From NCBI RefSeq assembly GCF_002775205.1, contig NC_036454.1, positions 27,140,283-27,204,282 on the forward strand: 64,000 bases of DNA, written 5' to 3'. Both the position numbers and the translations under genes were made by a program. The DNA comes from Xiphophorus maculatus. Taxonomy: Eukaryota > Chordata > Actinopteri > Cyprinodontiformes > Poeciliidae. The notes under the pieces are model-generated. The model ran no database searches, was not told where the DNA came from, and was given only the letters and a program-made list of their open reading frames with translations. Shown piece after piece: positions 21,486-32,100 of this stretch. The stretch's first letter is position 1, and every line of letters starts with the position of its first letter.

Positions 21486-21922
21486 ATCGCCCACGGAGGC
21501 GACAAAAGGAGCAGTTTTGTTGTATTTCAGGCACTTTACAAACCGAAGCCGTAATTTCAAGATGGCGTAAAGCGTGAGGGAGATGGAAAAGTCGAGGCTG
21601 GGATTGGCTGGAAGCGATTGAGGCTGCCATGGTTACCAAAAGGGGTGTGAATGGTTTTAATGTTCAGATCGCCCCGCTTGTATTTTGACTCTGTATACTG
21701 AGAGTTGAGATAACTAATCATATTCTACATGTTTTGACACAAGTTTAGCGTTCGCTTCTCGTCTGAATATGAGCTCAGACGGTTTTTAGACTCCTGGCCG
21801 CCTATGAATGGTCTCAAAGGCATCCGACATTTCCCAATGATGTCCACATGGTGGCGCTCGCGCGACGGCTTGACGCAAACGTTTTGTTGACGGAAGTTCC
21901 TGCGGAAAAAATAGAAGCAACG
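21486..21922. promoter_or_regulatory. Bidirectional promoter between unc119b and pop5
   Basis: Only 437 bp separate the divergent ATGs. The DNA is CpG-rich near both starts, has no evident TATA box, and carries CAAGATGGCG at 21558-21567, a strong match to the YY1 core (AAGATGGCGGC). YY1 sites just downstream of housekeeping start sites are well known. The unc119b transcription start is probably near this site. Confidence 0.6.
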
Positions 21923-23898
21923 ATGGTGCGGGTGAAGTCGAGGTAAAACACGTGCTTTTGGTTGCCTTTGTGTGTTTGAGATACGTCTCTGATGTTCTCT
22001 GTTTATACCGGCAGGCATTTGTTGTGTGAGATAAATGTATCTGACAGGCGCGACCTGCTGAAGCTGGACGATCGAGCTGTAAAGGGGACCGTGAAGGCAG
22101 CGGTGGCCCGCACTCATGGTGACTATGGGGCAGCTCTTTGCAGCATCCGATTCTGCGGTAAGCTGTCAGTGCATGGAGGGGTCGGACTATTTCCTTGATT
22201 TAGACCGCGTACTGCAGTAAAATAGCACTTAACAGTGACCGTTCATTGTAAATGTGAAATCCTCGTCAGTAGGGATTGGTAGGTCAGTGCGACGGGATAA
22301 AATTGACACAATTGAAATCAGGATTCGTATCTTGCTCTTAACAGGAGCTGTTCAGCTTAAGAGCATCAAAATGAGCAGAGACAAAATAGAGCTCAGGGGC
22401 TCTGACCAGCATGTGGTTTTTACTGTGCAACTAAAATCCACGAACTGTTTGAGATCATCTGTTTCTTCGCCAGAATCAAAAGTGAAAACAGAATTAATGA
22501 AAGTACCTAAACCAATTGAAACGGTTAGACAAGGATACTTGGAAGGCAATGTTTGGTCAGATTACTGAAAGGATGAACAGATCAAAATGGAGCTCACCAC
22601 AGCATTTATATGCCATCAAATTTAACACTGCAACATGTAGCATTGTATTCTTTAAAGCATTGAACAAACAAGACATTACAAAAGGTCAAAAAGTTCAAAT
22701 CAGCAATAAAAGAAGTCCAACCAATAAACCATTCCATATGGAGGTATAGACAAGAATTGGACTTGTTAAGTATTAAAGAAAACATTAAACTTTGTGTCTG
22801 ATGAGTTGGGGCACTGTGCACAGCGATCACAGCAAAAGTAAAACCGGTTGACTGGTGAAAAGGGCCAGCATCTGGTGGGTAATATTTTTCCAGTATCAGA
22901 ATGAACTAAATTGTCTTTCAAATTGTGATTTAATGTCATTAAAGGGGATATACAGATGATATAACTGAAGAATGGCTTTCTTTTAAGGGTGCTAGTGTTT
23001 TTTAGCACTAGCACGAATTTTCTGCAATTCTGAAAATGTACAAAAACATCTGCAGATGATTTTAAGTTTCCTTGAGATTTTTTTTAAAGACTTTGCAAAA
23101 CACTTTGACAGTGTGCTTTGCATAATGAATTTGAACTACACACATCTCTCTCTGCTGTCAGACAAGAGTGAACAAAAGAGGAACAGCTTGTTCATCCAGA
23201 AGAGTTGGAACATTTGCTTGCCTTAATGCTTTTTTCGCCTTTGATATATGAAGGCACTCCTGAACTCGAAACATTGCGTGTGTATTGTCACCGGTCTAAA
23301 TTTGAGATGGTAGTTTAATTTCCTGGTGCTGGAATTTGATTCACTGACACTTTAATCATTTCTCTCTGTCTTTTGTTTGTTTGTTTTTTTTTCTTCAGTG
23401 AAATATCTGAATGCCCACACTGGAATTGTATTTCTCCGTTTCCCGAAAGACTGTTACAAACTCCTCTGGTCTGCTCTGCCATTCATTACAAGTATTGAAT
23501 GTCGTGGACGAATAATCCCATGTTTCTTCAATTGTTTGCACGTTGGAGGTGAGGTGTAAAAAAACAACACAAAATAGCACTGAAATACATTAAAATCTCC
23601 ATCGACTTTAGAGTGGTTACTTTTCTACAGGGACAATCAGAACATGTCAGAAGTTTTTGATCCGATACAACACCCGGCAGCTCCATCGAATGCTCCCTAA
23701 ATGTAAAAATGAAGGTAATGAATTAATGAAATTGATCAATTTTTTCTGGAAAATGTTGGTTTGATCCGATGTCTTTCTTTTTTTTTTTCAGAGGAAAAAA
23801 GACAGATTCAAAAAGCAATTCTAAGCTGCTCTCTAACAGGTAGAGGCGACGAAGCGTTGGAGGATGAGCTTGAGAGTGAAGAGGAGGATGGAGAATAA
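21923..23898 (+). CDS. pop5: POP5, RNase P / RNase MRP protein subunit (complete, 5 exons, 167 aa)
   Basis: POP5 is a core protein of nuclear RNase P (tRNA 5' processing) and RNase MRP (rRNA processing); it acts with RPP30. Exons: 21923-21942, 22015-22157, 23399-23548, 23631-23714, 23792-23898; they sum to 504 nt in one frame. The first coding exon is only 20 nt (MVRVKSR). Conserved blocks: HLLCEINV, a GAALCSIRF strand, VKYLNAHTGIVFLRFPKDCYKLLWSALPFI, and LHVGGTIRTCQKFLI. The C-terminus is acidic (EDELESEEEDGE), as in human. The length is close to human (163 aa). A polyadenylation signal AATAAA lies at 24105-24110. Confidence 0.95.
22158..23398 (+). other. pop5: pop5 intron 2
   Basis: GTAAGC donor, TTCAG acceptor after a T-rich tract, phase 1. 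Several short open frames on both strands (such as 22254-22568) have no recognised family. No repeat was identified with confidence. Confidence 0.8.
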
Positions 23899-24104
23899 GA
23901 AACCAAGAATCTCTCTTTTATTTCGTTTTGTAGGATTTCTCAGTGGCTATGTAAACATCGAACTTTGAATAATTATGGAGACCTAACAGCAGCACGGCTA
24001 ATATTCTACAATTTCTCTTGAAAGTATGTCAGCATAAAAATATCAGTTTTGTGGCATGTTAAAAATAATATTGTAATCTAATTTGAAGATTGACATTTTT
24101 AAGT

Positions 24105-24110
24105 AATAAA
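24105..24110 (+). terminator. pop5: pop5 polyadenylation signal
   Basis: Canonical AATAAA 207 nt after the pop5 stop codon, followed by a TG-rich and T-rich stretch of the kind that supports cleavage. Confidence 0.7.
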
Positions 24111-25926
24111 GGTATTTATGTTTTGTCTATGACATTTTTTTTTTCTTTAAAGAAGAGGCTTGTCATAGTATGTAATTATTTATTTTTTACATTATTTTTT
24201 GCACAAACTCACAAAAAACAGCTGTAGATTCAGTGGTGTTTACTGGTAAATACATCAGTAAAAGCAAACGGCTAGATTTTGTTATACCAATAGAAAACAA
24301 CATAATATTTATTATTACTGGCTTTTGTTCAGAAGGACAGTACACTTCAGATTTTGGCATTCCTGGACAAAAATTACAAAAGTCTTAACGCGGATTTTAC
24401 ATAGATTTATTATGCCTTTGTACACATTCAGATCTGGGACATGGCCGGTTTCTTTCTAGAACAGCATAATGGCTGGAGATTCCCACTGTGTTTGCATTTA
24501 CAGTCATTTAAAATAATTGATTTTAATTGTAGATAGATGAAAGAAAAAACAAATCAAATCAGTGTGAGGACGTGTATTTACTGAGGAGAAACTACCATGA
24601 CTTCTTTTTAAAATTCTATTTATTTATTTTTTACACAAAATCCCACATACTGCTGTAATTATTAACGCTACATCTGGTAGTAGAAGTAGTTTGTAGCAGT
24701 TCAAGTTGTTTGAACTTTTTTTGTTATTACACAGTAGATTCTGGCTTGTCTGAATGAGCTATTTTCCAGTGGAGATTTCCTGATAGGTTAATCAACATCT
24801 GCCCTAAAAAGCATATTCTCTTATCCTTAAAATTTTGCATAGGGGTAATTAAGAAACCTGACCTTCGTCATGCTAAATTTGTTAAAGCAACAGGAAGACA
24901 TGCATTAGTGAAACTAGGTCTCCAGATGGTAATCACCTTAAAAAAGTAACACTGAAATTTACGAGACTATTCATTTTACAGGAATATTTATGGTTGCCAT
25001 TAACATAGTGACAACTGTGGTTGTGCTAAAAACTATTCATTGATGTTTTATGTATTTATTTTTTTTACCTGTACTGAGTAAACGGACCCTGAATTAGGAG
25101 TTTTTAGGGGTTTGATTTAAATTTCCAGGCTAAAACTGTTCATACATATTTAACCAGTTATAACGGTGGAGGCGGTGTGTACAAATATTAACCAATCAAA
25201 TCAAATTGTATTTGTATAGCACATTTCAGCAGCAAGACGTTTCAAAGTGCTTTACATCATATCAAACACAGAAAATGACAGAGAATTACAGTTCCTATGG
25301 GGGTCCGGAAGGTTAGGAAGTTTCTAAGCCTAACAGGTTTGTCATTTCTAAATTTTCTCAAAGACTGGGGGGCTTTCAGATCGTTAGTGGAGTTCTACTA
25401 CATTTCCCAGAGTTGCTCGCTCTTATCTTTGCTAACTAGGCTGGCAGCGTTACAAGAAACATCCGGGTCTCTCAGGTTCCTGTCTGGCGACCCGTCGCCA
25501 TTAGTGCACGCTCTTTACTACGGACCTCGTTTTTAGGCTAAAATTCCCAAATTGGGTTGTTTTCCAGCTTCTGGAAGACATTTAGCGCCTTGTTAGGGGC
25601 ACGTTGTTTTCCTTAACGAGCAAAAACCCGACAGTCAGAGGGGGTTTTGGCCCCGTTTGGCGAGCTTTCGTCCTCTCCTCTGCCAGGCTTCACGACTTGA
25701 GACGCCATAACCGTGTCTCTTTATTTTTTCTCTGGTTTGTTTTATGGTCAAGATGTCGCCGTGATGGGGTCTCCGCGTTTGACAGAAATGAATCAGGGCC
25801 TTCGCCGCCTGACCCGCACTCACTGCAACCCGTTATTGTCCCCCGTTTCCCCGTTTAATGCTAGAGAGCTCGGCGGCTCTCTGCCAGAAGCTCGGCCCGA
25901 ACAGCGCTCACTGCACGGAGACAAAC
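24111..25926. other. pop5-rnf10 intergenic region with rnf10 promoter
   Basis: 24111-25180 is AT-rich with nothing recognised. At about 25188-25285 lies a dispersed repeat tail. From about 25290 the GC content rises, and 25400-25926 is read as the rnf10 promoter and 5' UTR. An in-frame upstream ATG at 25858 would add 23 residues to RNF10 but has a poor context. Confidence 0.6.
25188..25285 (+). repeat. Fragment of a dispersed fish repeat (LINE/SINE-tail type)
   Basis: ATTGTATTTGTATAGCACAT and TTTCAAAGTGCTTTACA are hallmarks of a very common fish repeat tail. Only about 100 bp are present, and class assignment is from memory of similar sequences. Confidence 0.5.
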
Positions 25927-26114
25927 ATGGAGAAAAACCCCAGCAGCAGCACCAGCAACAAGGTTCCGCCCCGTTCCAGCTCCACAGGCCCGCCGCCTGG
26001 AGAATCTAAGCCCAAAACAGGTACAAATACACTCAAAAATTCGTCCTTGTGTTTGTAAAGCAGTTGGATGTTTTGCAGCTAAACCCCATCGCTCCCCGCG
26101 GCCTGTTGGGGCCT

Positions 26115-26148
<34 letters not shown>

Positions 26149-29100
26149 CTGCACAGCTTGTTTATCCGGAGCGACTGACGTCGCCATCAAAACATTTGAG
26201 CCAACAGCAGCAGTCAGAGCTGCAGCTGACACAAGCAGACAGCTTTTCTACATGTAATATCATATACCCCGGATTAATATACCACAACTCTCCCACACGT
26301 GACGGCTAAAACTCACCAGTTCAACTTATTAATCACTGAAAGTTCATTTTATTTTGAATGGAAGCCAGTATAAATTAACCTTTATTCACGGTGCACTTTA
26401 CACACCCAAGTGACCTGAAGGGCTGTACAGGTCCATAAAATAAAACATAACCAATAAAACACAAACACCTAGAATAAAACAGACAAAAAAAGAGAGAAAA
26501 AAATTTTTTTTTACCTTATATATTAATATTTATTTATTTTAGTTGAACATTTTTTAGCCAATCTTTGCTTCATTAAATGATTAGCGGCTTACAGTTACCT
26601 GGAAAAAAAAATCCAAAGTACTGTAGGTCAGCAGCTTCCTTAATTAGCTACATTAAAAATAAATACATTTGAGCAACAATGACACGACTTAATTTATTTT
26701 AGAACAGTGACAGCAAATTGCATGTTGCTCGTGCTAAAATATTGATTATTACAGTTAACTTTTTTAAAATGGTGTTTGTTATCCCAGCATTATTGTATTC
26801 AATATTGATATGTATTAAGCTACTGCAGCTTAGTTGTAGTAGCTTTTTTCAGTAAAGCCTCTTTGTTGACACAAAAATAATGATTTTATTTTTAATTTTT
26901 CATTTTTATTTACTCACTATTTTGGATCTGTTATTTTAAAGGAACCCAAAACAGAAAGATATTAACTCAGTTCTGTTAAGTGTTTGTCTCAAATCACATT
27001 GTCACGACAATGCTCAGCCACATTTTTGTATTTTGGACATTTTGCTGATTTTGTGAAGTGGTTATAAATTTTTTTGTAATTTTCTAGATTGGTAATTTGT
27101 TTGCCATTCAGCTCTTTAGAGAGAAACAAGTGTAACTACCTTGTAATAGCTGTAAAATGATCTGCTTTTGTTGGTTGAGTGGTAGGGCTATCTGCTCCTG
27201 CAGTCGGAAAATGTTTAAAAAAAGAGATTAACTTAATAAGACTGATTGGTGGTGCTCTTTTAATTTCAATGCTAAAACTTGACATTTTTAGCATTGAAAA
27301 ATTCTTATCGTACATTAAGGAACCAGCTGAGCAGTGTGCAGCAAGAGGTGGGGAAGGAGCAGGTTGACGAGAGCGTCTCAATTTTTTATTTTATTTAGTT
27401 TTCTTTCGTTTCTGCAGACATTGAGGTCCTCTAAATTGATGATGCCACCAGGAGTCCAAGCAAAAAGCAAAAAGGGAGCTTGAGACATTAAGTCGCCCCA
27501 GGGTCAAAATGTACTGCGGCTATGAAAATAACTCTTTACATTGCCTCATCTAACCTATTTTATTATTTCTGTCTCAGAAGGTAAAAATAATGGGGGCTCT
27601 AAGCGCTACAACCGGAAGCGAGAGCCCTCCTTTCCCAAAGCTGAAAATTTCCCCGGCCCTCGCCGCACCAATTCACAGAAAAGCAAGAATTTCGACAAGA
27701 GACCTCCTCAGAGAGGCGGAGGACGACAGTATGGAGTCATGGGCGGAGGACGACGTGAGGAGGTTCGTGTTCTCCATCCTCATCTTCTCTTTGTTGGGGA
27801 GAAAACCCCCCCCCCAAAAAAACGCAGATTCTTTGAGCCTAACTTTCTCATTTGCGCGTCTGCAGGTAGCAGAGACCCGCCGGGCCGAGTTTAGCCCGGC
27901 TCAATTTGCTGGACCCAAAAAAATCAGCCTGAATCACCTGCTAAATTTCACCTTCGAGCCTCGCGGAGGCAACGACGGCGTCGGAGACGGCGGCCACTCC
28001 TACTGGGGCCGCAGGAACAAGTGGGGCCACAAGAACAAGCCCTTCAACAAGGAGCTTTTCCTCCAGGCCAAGTAAGCAGACCTTGAAGTAGTCAAGTAGA
28101 GTTGAAAATTATTTTAGTTATCGATTAATCACAATTAATCAGATTAAACGTTTCAGCCCTGCAGTCAAGAGGTTAGAACTAGAAAACTAATGTTGAACTT
28201 GTGATGTATTTGTGTTTCAGCTGCCAGTTTGTGGTGACTGATGACCAGGACTACAAGGCTCACTTCACTGACCCAGACACTCTGGTCAACTGGGACTGTG
28301 TACAGCAAGTGGTAAGTATGGATCCATCCAAGCGTTTTGTTTACATCAAACTCATAATGTCGGCCGCTTATGTCCACAAGAGGTAAAGTGCGTAACGGCG
28401 GATATTTTCTGTGCGTCGGCAGCGCATCTACAGCCATGAGATGCCGTCTTGCCCCATCTGCCTCTACCCTCCTGTGGCAGCTCGCATCACACGGTGCGGA
28501 CACATCTTCTGCTGGCCGTGCATGCTCCACTACTTGTCTCTTAGCGACAAGAGCTGGTCCAAGTGCCCCATCTGCTACGAGGCCGTGCACACCGCTGACC
28601 TGAAGAGGTAAACGAGGAGAGAGAAGCTGCAGAAGGGATGCAGTTAATGTTACTTTTGAAACAATTAAGTAGTTGTTAAATCACAGAAGTAGCTTAGCGT
28701 GTTCAGACAGTGTCGATATGTAAGCTGTTTTTGGGGCCTGCCATGCAAAGCAATGGCAGGAACCTATTGCTATTCTCCCAAGAAAAGTTTCTTTATTATT
28801 ATTATTCTTTATTTTTCATCCGTAACCGTTAATGCGGCTCATACCGCTGCGTGCACACCTACAAAAGAGGTATCAAAACGTGCAGAAAATTCACGCCATT
28901 CCAGCTATTACTTTTGGTGGGATTCGGGATTAACATGGCGACATAATTCGCAAAAAACTACGAAAAAAACCCCATTATAACTCAATGGGAAAAATCCTAG
29001 AAATACCCTATTTTTGAGGATTTGCTGTGTCGTCACAAATTCACCTAGAAATGCCATTCAAATTTCATTTTGTAGATACGTCTGTGATCTCTTCGAAAGT

Positions 29101-32100
29101 GAAGACGGCTCGTCGATACCAGTTATGGTTTGTCCACAATTTGCCTCTAAGCGACCCAAAGTTTCTCATTTTTGCTCATATTAGAGTGACAGCCGACCTC
29201 GGTTCATATCTGGGCACAACATTTCTTTCTCTCATCACTGTAAATGCTCTGAGTGAGGTACAGATATGAATCTCGGGACTATCGCAGAAGACACATTGAA
29301 CTGTCATACGCTTAAAACGCTTTTCGAATATGTATTACGGTTCCCGAACAAGAAGGATTTGTTTCCAATGCTTTTTTTCAGTAAAGTGTGTTTGCTCAAA
29401 CACACTTGTGTGTTTGAGAGCTCACAGCTCAGAGCTCACACCTGCTGAGACCATTATTTGCCATAGCAACGGAACTCAAGAGGCTATTGGCTGCTGGTTA
29501 GGACTACGAATACGCATCGTTGTAGTTCTATCTATCCTCAGTTGAAACAGATCAGGACTGAGAACTGGCCTTTACAACTACTTGCTGCTTTGGGCTGTAT
29601 ATAACTGATTTAACTCAGTAACTGTTACACATGGGATTAGTTTTACACTTTAAAATTAAGCATATTGAAAATTTCACAATAAAAGCCCTGAATATTTTTA
29701 CATGACGTAATTGCTCTTTTTTGGCTTTATTTGACTTTTTCATCCAAAGCACTGTTACACATGGTATTAGTTTGGCCCTTTAAAATGAAGCTTAACAAAA
29801 ATTTCAAAATAAAAGCCTTGAATATTTTTACATCAGCTACTTGTGTTTTGAGCATTATATAACTATTTTAACCGAAGGACTATTACGCATGGGATTAGTT
29901 TGGCCCTTTGAAATGAAGCATCCTGCAAATTTCAAAATAAAAGCCTTGAATATTTTTACATGACGTAATTGCTCTTTTTGGCTTTATTTGACTTTTTCAT
30001 CCAAAGCACTGTTACACATGGTATTAGTTTGGCCCTTTGAAATGAATATTAACAAAAATTTCAAAATTAAAGCCTTGAATATTTTTACATCATGTAATTG
30101 CTCTTTTTGGCTTTATTTGACTTTTTCATCCAAAGCACTGTTACACGTGGTATTAGTTTGGCCCTTTGAAATGAAGCTTAACAAAAGTTTCAAAATAAAA
30201 GCCTTGAATATTTTTACATGACGTAATTGCTCTTTTTGGCTTTATTTGACTTTTTCATCCAAAGCACTCTTACACGTGGTATTAGTTCAGAACTTTAAAA
30301 TGAAGCATACTGAAAATTTCAAAATAAAAGCCTTGAATATTTTACATGAAGTAATTGCTCTTTTTGGCCGTATATGACTTTTTCATCCAAAGCAATGTTA
30401 CACATGGGATTAGTTCGGAACTTTAAAATGGAGCATAATAATAATTTCAAAATAAAAGCCTTGAATATTTTTACATCAGGTAATTGCTGTTTTTGGCTTT
30501 ATTTGACGTTTTCATCCAAAGCACTGTTACACATGGGATTACTTTGGAACTTTAAAATGGAGAATAATAATAATTTCAAAATAAAAGCCTTGAATATTTT
30601 TACATCAGGTAATTGCTGTTTTTGGCTTTATATGACTTTTCATCCAAAGCACTGTTACACATGGGATTAGTTTGGAACTTTAAAATGGAGCATAATAATA
30701 ATTTCAAAATAAAAGCCTTGAATATTTTTACATCAGGTAATTGCTCTTTTTGGCTTTATTTGACTTTTTCATCCAAAGCACTGTTACACGTGGTATTAGT
30801 TTGGCCCTTTGAAATGAAGCATTCTGAAAATTTCAAAATAAAAGCCTTGAATAATTTTACATGACGTAATTGCTCTTTTTGGCTTTATTTGACTTTTTCA
30901 TCCAAAGCACTGTTACACGTGGTATTAGTTTGGCCCTTTGAAATGAAGCATACTGAAAATTTCAAAATAAAAGCCTTGAATATTTTTACATCAGCTACTT
31001 GTGTTTTGAGCATTATATAACTATTTTAACCCAAGGACTATTACGCATGGGATTAGTTTGGCCCTTTGAAATGAAGGTTAACAAAACTTCCAAAATAAAA
31101 GCCTCGACAACATTTTAAATCGTACTGAATGGTGCACGTCCGCCTCGCTTAACGTTCTTGCGGTTCTCCGCGTGCCACTGATCACGTCGCGGCGTCCTTT
31201 GGCGTCGACGCCGATTTGTGGCGCGACGACGCCGGGCCCATGCCCGACGGGCGCGCCTTGGCAGGCCCCGGCTAAATTTCTTCCGAAATTTTCTAGTTTT
31301 TTGTTGTTGTTGTTTGTTGCAGTGTGGTTGCCATGGAAACCAAGCAGTATGTGGTTGGGGACGAAATCACCATGCGTCTGATGCGGAGAGAAAAGGGGGC
31401 TCTGGTGGCTATGCCAAGCTCCCAGTGGGTGAAGGTGGAGGAGCCTGTCCGCTTTGGAGGCAAGTGGCTTTTCTTAGGGTGTTTTCACTCTTGATAGTCC
31501 CGTAGACTCGGTCCAGTTGGGGATCAAAGTTGCAACATTTGTTGCATTTTCAGCTGGTGGGATCTGCTTTCACTCTGCTCTGTGTCAAACAAACCAAAAC
31601 CCTTTGAAAAACTTGTTCATCTCCTCACCTGTGGTGGCGCTGCACCGAGAGCTACTGAAGGAAACGACATAAAAACCTTGTTAGAAAATATAAGTGCAAC
31701 TTCCTTCATCATTAAATGTAAACAAAACTGGAGTAGCATCAGATTTTAGCAGTTGTAGGATTTCTCTTTTGTCTTTGTTAAAAGATCTCAAGACATTTCT
31801 CCCGCTCATGCTAGAGCATGGGTTTGTTTTGGCAGCATTTACCCAGAATGCTCTGCGCTGTAGTCCGCCTCCTGCTTTTGGAGCGGCCTCCGGTCCTCCT
31901 GGCGATCACATATGCATTTTAACCGCGCTGGAGTTCACTTCAACCAAACCGAGACCAAGGTTTTTATGTTCGCTGTTCTGACCCGCGTCAGAGCACGATT
32001 ACACATCCACTCCTTCCCAGACGAATCGGACTTAATAAATAGTTTAAATTTCATTCTTAGTGCAGTCTGGACTGAGAGAAACTCTTCTATTGTCACTAAC

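Larger units (their letters stand above)
28608..31322 (+). other. rnf10: rnf10 intron 5
   Basis: The intron has a GTAAAC donor and a TTGCAG acceptor, phase 2. Almost the entire intron is one repetitive element (28733-31269). Only 53 bp remain between the element end and exon 6, so the branch point and part of the pyrimidine tract lie close to, or in, element-derived DNA. Confidence 0.85.

Noticed and set aside
21923-23898. Possible retrocopy or pseudogene status of pop5
   Set aside because: All five exons have correct splice sites, the frame is intact, and conserved blocks are present, so it is treated as functional.
25858-25926. In-frame upstream ATG extending RNF10 by 23 residues
   Set aside because: Poor context (T at -3) and no similarity to the human upstream residues; 25927 has a strong context. 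It cannot be excluded fully.
26049-26309. Poly-Ser open frame over the (AGC)11 repeat
   Set aside because: It lies after the rnf10 exon 1 donor at 26021; no evidence of an exon or start there.
29988-30864. Open frames of 77-98 codons repeating KALLHM...[10 protein letters not shown]
   Set aside because: They arise because the satellite unit is often 129 bp (43 codons). They sit in an rnf10 intron and show no start-context or domain evidence.
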